Shown piece after piece: positions 6,872-9,898 of a stretch of DNA of 9,898 nucleotides; the stretch's first letter is position 1; the number at the start of each line of letters is the position of its first letter. Made by a program: the position numbers and the translations under genes. The DNA comes from an uncultured Bacilli bacterium (GTDB lineage Bacteria > Bacillota_I > Bacilli_A > RF39 > UBA660): positions 1 through 9,898 of the forward strand of contig CALVRK010000034.1 in NCBI GenBank assembly GCA_944358565.1. The letters are read 5' to 3'. The notes beneath the pieces are model-generated. The model searched no databases. It saw nothing but the letters and a program-made list of their open reading frames with translations, and was not told the DNA's origin.

Positions 6872-7955
6872 GTTTAATAAAATGATCAAAGTCAGATTCT
6901 CTTAATGTAAATTTATAAGCTGTCGTATTATTTATGATAACAAATACACTTTCAACGTTTTCTTTAACTTCAAAGTAAAGTATTGGTGAATGCAATTCTT
7001 CTTCAACATCTACTAAATCATTAAAGTTTTTAACATTGATAACATCATATTTTTCTAAATCTGGCATATTGTGAGTTTCAGCAATGATATCAGCGTATTC
7101 TTTTAAGATTTTATTAAGAGCTAAAACATATTCAGATTTTCTAGTTACAGCAAGTAAACTCTTAGCTAAGATCTTGAATGCGACTAATGAGATAACTAAT
7201 AATACACCACCAAATACTAATAATGGAACATTGATTTCGGCAGTTTCTTCAGCTGATTTATAAATTGTATCACCACCACTATTTACATAGTTAGGTTTAA
7301 TATTCATAGTTTGTTGTAATAATGGTATTTCTAATGTCATAGTATTTGTAGCTTGCATTTCTTTAGCACTTTCTCCAGCTAAACCAGCATTAATATTAAT
7401 TTTGACACTTAAATCAACTCTAGCATCAAGTGATAATCCAAATTGATTACGGAAATCAGTCATAATATCGTTATATTGATTATAGTTTAATTTAATATTT
7501 TTATTAATTGTAAAGGCATCTCCTGTACCACTTTGGCTGGCTTGATTAGCTAATGGATATTCTTTTGACCATACTTCAACATCTTCACCATCAGTGTTTT
7601 GATATAGTCCTTTAGCTGTTGCGACTATTGAATAAGTATAATTATAATCAAGTTCTTTAGTACTTTGGAAATTATATGTTGCATCAACATCAATATAATC
7701 AATTAATGAAGTAATATACTGTTTATTCATTCCAATATATGGTGATGTGAAAAACTGATTATCCTTTAAATACACTTTATAATTCAAATTAGAATTATAA
7801 GTATAAGAATATAGTTTTTCTCTGGCTGCTTGCTCTGGATTTAAGCTTTTAACAATTGAGACAATGGATACCACCGCAACGGCGATTACAGCGATTAATA
7901 AGAATACTCTAATCCACTGTTTTAAGATAATTTCATTTTCGTTTTTTTGTTTCAT
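6864..7955 (-). CDS. DUF5305 domain protein, partner of the SipW-type signal peptidase
   Basis: Starting at MKQKNENE, this protein has 363 residues: a membrane helix (about 14-36), an extracellular DUF5305-like region (about 50-240, rich in Tyr and beta-strand patterns), a second helix (243-265), and a cytoplasmic tail of about 100 residues. The tail contains YADIIAETHNMPDL and LHSPILYFEV, which look like a conserved small domain. DUF5305 proteins commonly neighbour SipW-type signal peptidases and TasA-like secreted proteins in Firmicutes and archaea (from memory). No biochemical function is established. This start was preferred over an in-frame ATG 11 codons upstream because GAAGGGGAG lies just before it and the upstream ATG would overlap the peptidase gene. 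It begins 16 bases after the peptidase stop, so the two share an operon. A scaffold or anchor for the secreted subunit is a reasonable inference. Confidence 0.82.
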   Translation of the reverse strand: MKQKNENEIILKQWIRVFLLIAVIAVAVVSIVSIVKSLNPEQAAREKLYSYTYNSNLNYKVYLKDNQFFTSPYIGMNKQYITSLIDYIDVDATYNFQSTKELDYNYTYSIVATAKGLYQNTDGEDVEVWSKEYPLANQASQSGTGDAFTINKNIKLNYNQYNDIMTDFRNQFGLSLDARVDLSVKININAGLAGESAKEMQATNTMTLEIPLLQQTMNIKPNYVNSGGDTIYKSAEETAEINVPLLVFGGVLLVISLVAFKILAKSLLAVTRKSEYVLALNKILKEYADIIAETHNMPDLEKYDVINVKNFNDLVDVEEELHSPILYFEVKENVESVFVIINNTTAYKFTLRESDFDHFIKQD

Positions 7956-7971
7956 TTTTCTTCTCCCCTTC

Positions 7972-9114
7972 TTATGATATTGCACCACTTAGCCATACTG
8001 ATGGATATCCAATCAATGGTATAACAAATGATACTTTTCCTTTTACATCTTCTAAAGCAACTTTATCAGCGTCATTAGCATTGTTGTGATCACCTTTTGT
8101 AACAAACTGCTTGTTGCCATTATTATCATTAGTAATTTCTACTATTCTATGAACAACATATTTTGTTCCACTGACAAATTGAATTATGTCTCCTTTTTTC
8201 AATTCGTCTTTTTCTCTAGTAGTAAGTTTATTAACAACTACCGCATCCCCACGGTTAAAGGTCGGTGACATACTACCAGATAAAACAGCTATTGGTTGGT
8301 ATTTGAACAGCCCCATAACAAAGCCTGCAAGCAAAGCAATAAAGGCGAAAACAGGAGCATATACCACAGGGTTATAATTTCTTCTTTCTCTTTTAGATAA
8401 CCTTTCTGACCTATTTACATGAACATAATTCATATATATATAAATAGCGAGTGGCAAAGTTACCCCAACTATCGCAGTAGCAAACCAATCTAAATTTGGA
8501 ATAATTGGTACAATAAATGGTGGAATGGTAACAAACAATCTATAAATAATAGAAAATTTAGCTCCTCCTATATATACTAGATAAGTAGCCAAAGCACTTT
8601 CTAATATTGCTGGTATTAAAGTAGTTGAAGAATAAATAAATATTTCTTTTAAATCGGTAAAATGACTACTAATATTGGAATAATTCAAATTAATTAGCAT
8701 GAACAAGATAGTCATTAAAATAAAGTTTATAGCTTTTTTCTTTTCGTTTTTTACTAACGCTTCTCTAATAAATTCTTGGAAGAAAATAAGTCCTGCAAAA
8801 GACCATAAATTTTTCAAAATACTAAATAGATCTTTTGAATAAGGTGTTTTTTCAAAACCAAAAATCAATCCGAGTAAGAAGTAAACGATTATATAAATAA
8901 TAAGTGTAATTATTAAACTTTGTGTTTTATCTTGTTCACCTTTAACCCTTAAACTAGAATCTCGACTTAGGAAAATAGCAATTCCACATATGAAAATCCA
9001 CATAATCGGATGGATAATTTCATTATAATAGTTAAGATTTAGTGGGACAATTACAAAGACATTTAATACTAAATATATAATTAACAAACTATATATTATT
9101 AGGTTCTTTTTCAT
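7972..9114 (-). CDS. SipW-type (Ser/His) signal peptidase I with a polytopic N-terminal membrane region
   Basis: This 380-residue protein would remove signal peptides at the outer face of the membrane. The catalytic part is the C-terminal third: the GSMSPTF box with nucleophile Ser281, and VVHRIVE with His322 in place of the usual bacterial lysine. This is the ER/archaeal-like arrangement seen in B. subtilis SipW. TKGDHN follows at 339-344, with acidic residues at 348-350 that could complete the site. Residues 1-250 contain about seven or eight further membrane helices, so the protein is twice the length of B. subtilis SipW (190 residues). The sequence ends soon after GKVSFVIPLIGYP, without a clear C-terminal anchor. 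The second ATG (9112-9114) was chosen because GGGG lies 7 bases before it; the first ATG (9118-9120) is only one base from that site. The neighbouring SipW-type signal peptide protein at 9260-9817 is the obvious substrate. Confidence 0.88.
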   Translation of the reverse strand: MKKNLIIYSLLIIYLVLNVFVIVPLNLNYYNEIIHPIMWIFICGIAIFLSRDSSLRVKGEQDKTQSLIITLIIYIIVYFLLGLIFGFEKTPYSKDLFSILKNLWSFAGLIFFQEFIREALVKNEKKKAINFILMTILFMLINLNYSNISSHFTDLKEIFIYSSTTLIPAILESALATYLVYIGGAKFSIIYRLFVTIPPFIVPIIPNLDWFATAIVGVTLPLAIYIYMNYVHVNRSERLSKRERRNYNPVVYAPVFAFIALLAGFVMGLFKYQPIAVLSGSMSPTFNRGDAVVVNKLTTREKDELKKGDIIQFVSGTKYVVHRIVEITNDNNGNKQFVTKGDHNNANDADKVALEDVKGKVSFVIPLIGYPSVWLSGAIS

Positions 9115-9158
9115 AATCATACCCCTTTTTGATATTTTTCCCTACTATTCTATATTGA

Positions 9159-9187
9159 ATTATAACATAACATTTTGAAGTTGACAA
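9159..9187 (-). promoter_or_regulatory. Promoter of the signal peptidase-DUF5305 operon
   Basis: On the minus strand TTGTCA (9182-9187, 5 of 6) is followed by a 17-base spacer and TATAAT (9159-9164). A TG one base before the -10 gives an extended -10. It lies after the terminator of the secreted-protein gene, so the peptidase operon is transcribed separately. Predicted initiation is near 9152, leaving a leader of about 38 bases. Confidence 0.75.
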
Positions 9188-9229
9188 CTGTAATTTTGGA
9201 AATTTTTAGGGCATTTTGACTTATTGACA
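9171..9229 (-). repeat. Imperfect direct repeat over the signal peptidase promoter, possible operator
   Basis: On the minus strand TGTCAA-TAAG-TCAAAATG (9212-9229) recurs as TGTCAA-CT-TCAAAATG (9171-9186). The flanking 6 and 8 bases are identical and the centres differ by two bases in length. The copies are 41 bases apart, close to four helical turns, so a protein could contact both on one face. The downstream copy covers the -35 box. No regulator is visible in the window. Confidence 0.4.
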
Positions 9230-9240
9230 TTTTTGGAAAG

Positions 9241-9261
9241 AAAAAAGCTCATTTTGAGCTT
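9241..9261 (-). terminator. Rho-independent terminator overlapping the stop codon of the secreted-protein gene
   Basis: The minus strand forms AAGCTCA (9255-9261) with TGAGCTT (9245-9251), 7 bp with a 3-base loop, leading into six Ts (9241-9246). The first stem bases are the last two of the TAA stop (9260-9262). The hairpin ends transcription immediately after the gene and insulates it from the peptidase operon. Confidence 0.75.
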
Positions 9262-9817
9262 AAGCTTGAACATAGTTCATTGTAACCGTTAATTTAGCAG
9301 AAACGTTTTGGGCATTTCCTTGGCCTTCAGCTTTATCAACAAATTCAGCAACAATTGTAATTGTAGCCTGTCCACCATTAGCAGTTAAAATACCATCTCC
9401 TGGACTTGTAACAGTATATTTGATATTGCCATCTTTATCGGTAGCAACTAAACCTTGAATATTCATCCCTGGAGTCTCACTTGACAAAGTGATATCATTC
9501 AATTTAGCATTTAAAGTTCCATCATTTACAATTGGAATTGTATATGTGATTTTATCTCCTGGGCTTGTAAAGTTTGCTGTAAATTCTGCTTGTAAACCAC
9601 CTTCTTTAACATCAACTGATCCTGTTGGTGTTGTTCCCATTGTAGATTCTGGATTATAGCTTGCACCATCATTTTCCATATGAACATCCCATCTTGAAGT
9701 GATTTCTGCACTTCCGTTAATTGTTAGTTGTTGTGCAAATGCGGCATAGCCTACGGCCATAACAAATACTACTGCTAAAAGGGCACCAATTAAAGCGTTT
9801 TTGTGTTTACTTTCCAT
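9260..9817 (-). CDS. Small secreted protein with a SipW-type signal peptide (TasA/camelysin-like)
   Basis: This 185-residue protein has the SipW-type export signal: a basic start, a hydrophobic segment (8-28) ending GYAAFA, with cleavage predicted near residue 28, then LTINGSAEITSRWDVHMEN. The mature part (about 157 residues) lacks cysteine and is rich in Thr, Gly, Asn and Ala. Its alternating pattern suggests a beta-sandwich (EFTANFTSPGDKITYTIP, ATITIVAEFV, KLTVTMNYVQA). The neighbouring SipW-type peptidase and DUF5305 genes support a TasA-like fibre or matrix subunit, although TasA itself is larger (261 residues). An AAAGGA site lies 7 bases before the ATG. The gene has its own promoter, a 5' hairpin and a terminator, and seems set for high, separate expression. 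A fibre function is inferred from family and context and is not shown by the sequence. Confidence 0.8.
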   Translation of the reverse strand: MESKHKNALIGALLAVVFVMAVGYAAFAQQLTINGSAEITSRWDVHMENDGASYNPESTMGTTPTGSVDVKEGGLQAEFTANFTSPGDKITYTIPIVNDGTLNAKLNDITLSSETPGMNIQGLVATDKDGNIKYTVTSPGDGILTANGGQATITIVAEFVDKAEGQGNAQNVSAKLTVTMNYVQA

Positions 9818-9835
9818 TTTCTCATCCTTTCTTTT

Positions 9836-9853
9836 AAGTAGCCTTTGCTACTT
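9836..9853 (-). promoter_or_regulatory. Hairpin at the predicted mRNA 5' end of the secreted-protein gene
   Basis: On the minus strand AAGTAGC (9847-9853) pairs perfectly with GCTACTT (9836-9842) across a 4-base AAAG loop. Three more outer A-T pairs follow one mismatch. It lies between the predicted start of transcription (near 9854) and the AAAGGA ribosome-binding site, which stays unpaired. Such 5'-terminal stem-loops stabilise some Bacillus mRNAs. No U-run follows, so it is not a terminator. Confidence 0.5.
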
Positions 9854-9860
9854 TAAATAT

Positions 9861-9889
9861 AATATACCATATTTTAATTTTTCCTTCAA
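9861..9889 (-). promoter_or_regulatory. Promoter of the secreted-protein gene
   Basis: On the minus strand TTGAAG (9884-9889, 4 of 6), a 17-base spacer and TATATT (9861-9866, 5 of 6) are seen. A TG one base before the -10 gives an extended -10. Predicted initiation near 9854 gives a leader of about 37 bases that starts with the hairpin. The upstream gene is outside the window. Confidence 0.6.
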
Positions 9890-9898
9890 GGTAAACGA

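Noticed and set aside
8748..8790. A CPBP/CAAX-protease-like motif (QEFIREAL) in the signal peptidase N-terminal membrane region.
   Set aside because: The EExxxR spacing is not met (ExxR instead) and I see no matching downstream FxxxH-type motif, so enzymatic identity is not supported.
9526..9711. A 61-codon minus-strand frame inside the secreted-protein gene.
   Set aside because: It is a frame-shifted reading of the well-supported gene, Gln-rich with no family features or start signal.

Overview
The window is AT-rich, gene-dense DNA from a low-GC Gram-positive bacterium. The ribosome-binding sites are Firmicutes-like (AAGGAG, GGGTGAT) and the promoters sigma-A-like. TGG is the only tryptophan codon and TGA is used as a stop, so the standard bacterial code fits. 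The gene set points to a small-genome, uncultured gut member of the Bacilli (RF39/Mollicutes-like) or a related group. That placement is inference from gene types and composition, not a phylogenetic result. I see no mobile elements, CRISPR arrays, tRNA or rRNA genes.

Layout from left to right: (a) 1-204 has no gene. It holds a structured 3' region after a BrkB-type gene, a rho-independent terminator, and a promoter firing leftward out of the window. (b) 205-4642 is a leftward operon. In transcription order it encodes a type IV prepilin-like protein with a large C-terminal domain, a small single-pass membrane protein, a receptor with two solute-binding domains and a degenerate GGDEF domain (GTG start, 8-base overlap with the gene before it), and a BrkB/YihY membrane protein. 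An internal promoter overlaps the prepilin stop codon. (c) 4738-6828 is a rightward U32-family gene of the RNA-hydroxylation type. Its promoter is interlocked with the prepilin promoter. (d) A shared hairpin at about 6844-6871 separates it from the convergent gene. (e) 6864-9114 is a leftward two-gene operon: a SipW-type (Ser/His) signal peptidase with a long membrane-embedded N-terminus, then a DUF5305 protein. (f) 9260-9817 is a leftward single-gene unit for a small secreted protein with a SipW-type signal peptide (TasA/camelysin-like). It has its own promoter, a hairpin at the predicted mRNA 5' end, and a terminator overlapping its stop codon.

Two surface-structure modules therefore flank one RNA-modification gene. 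In the right module, the secreted subunit would be cleaved by the adjacent SipW-type peptidase and may be assembled or anchored with DUF5305. The subunit's separate promoter, 5' hairpin and tight terminator would allow it to be made in excess over the peptidase. In the left module, a prepilin is co-transcribed with a ligand-sensing membrane GGDEF-like protein, suggesting that an extracellular signal is linked to the cell surface. The most notable signals are the degenerate GGDEF receptor in a pilin operon, the TasA-like cassette with its RNA-level features, a direct repeat over the peptidase promoter, and the structured RNA region after brkB.
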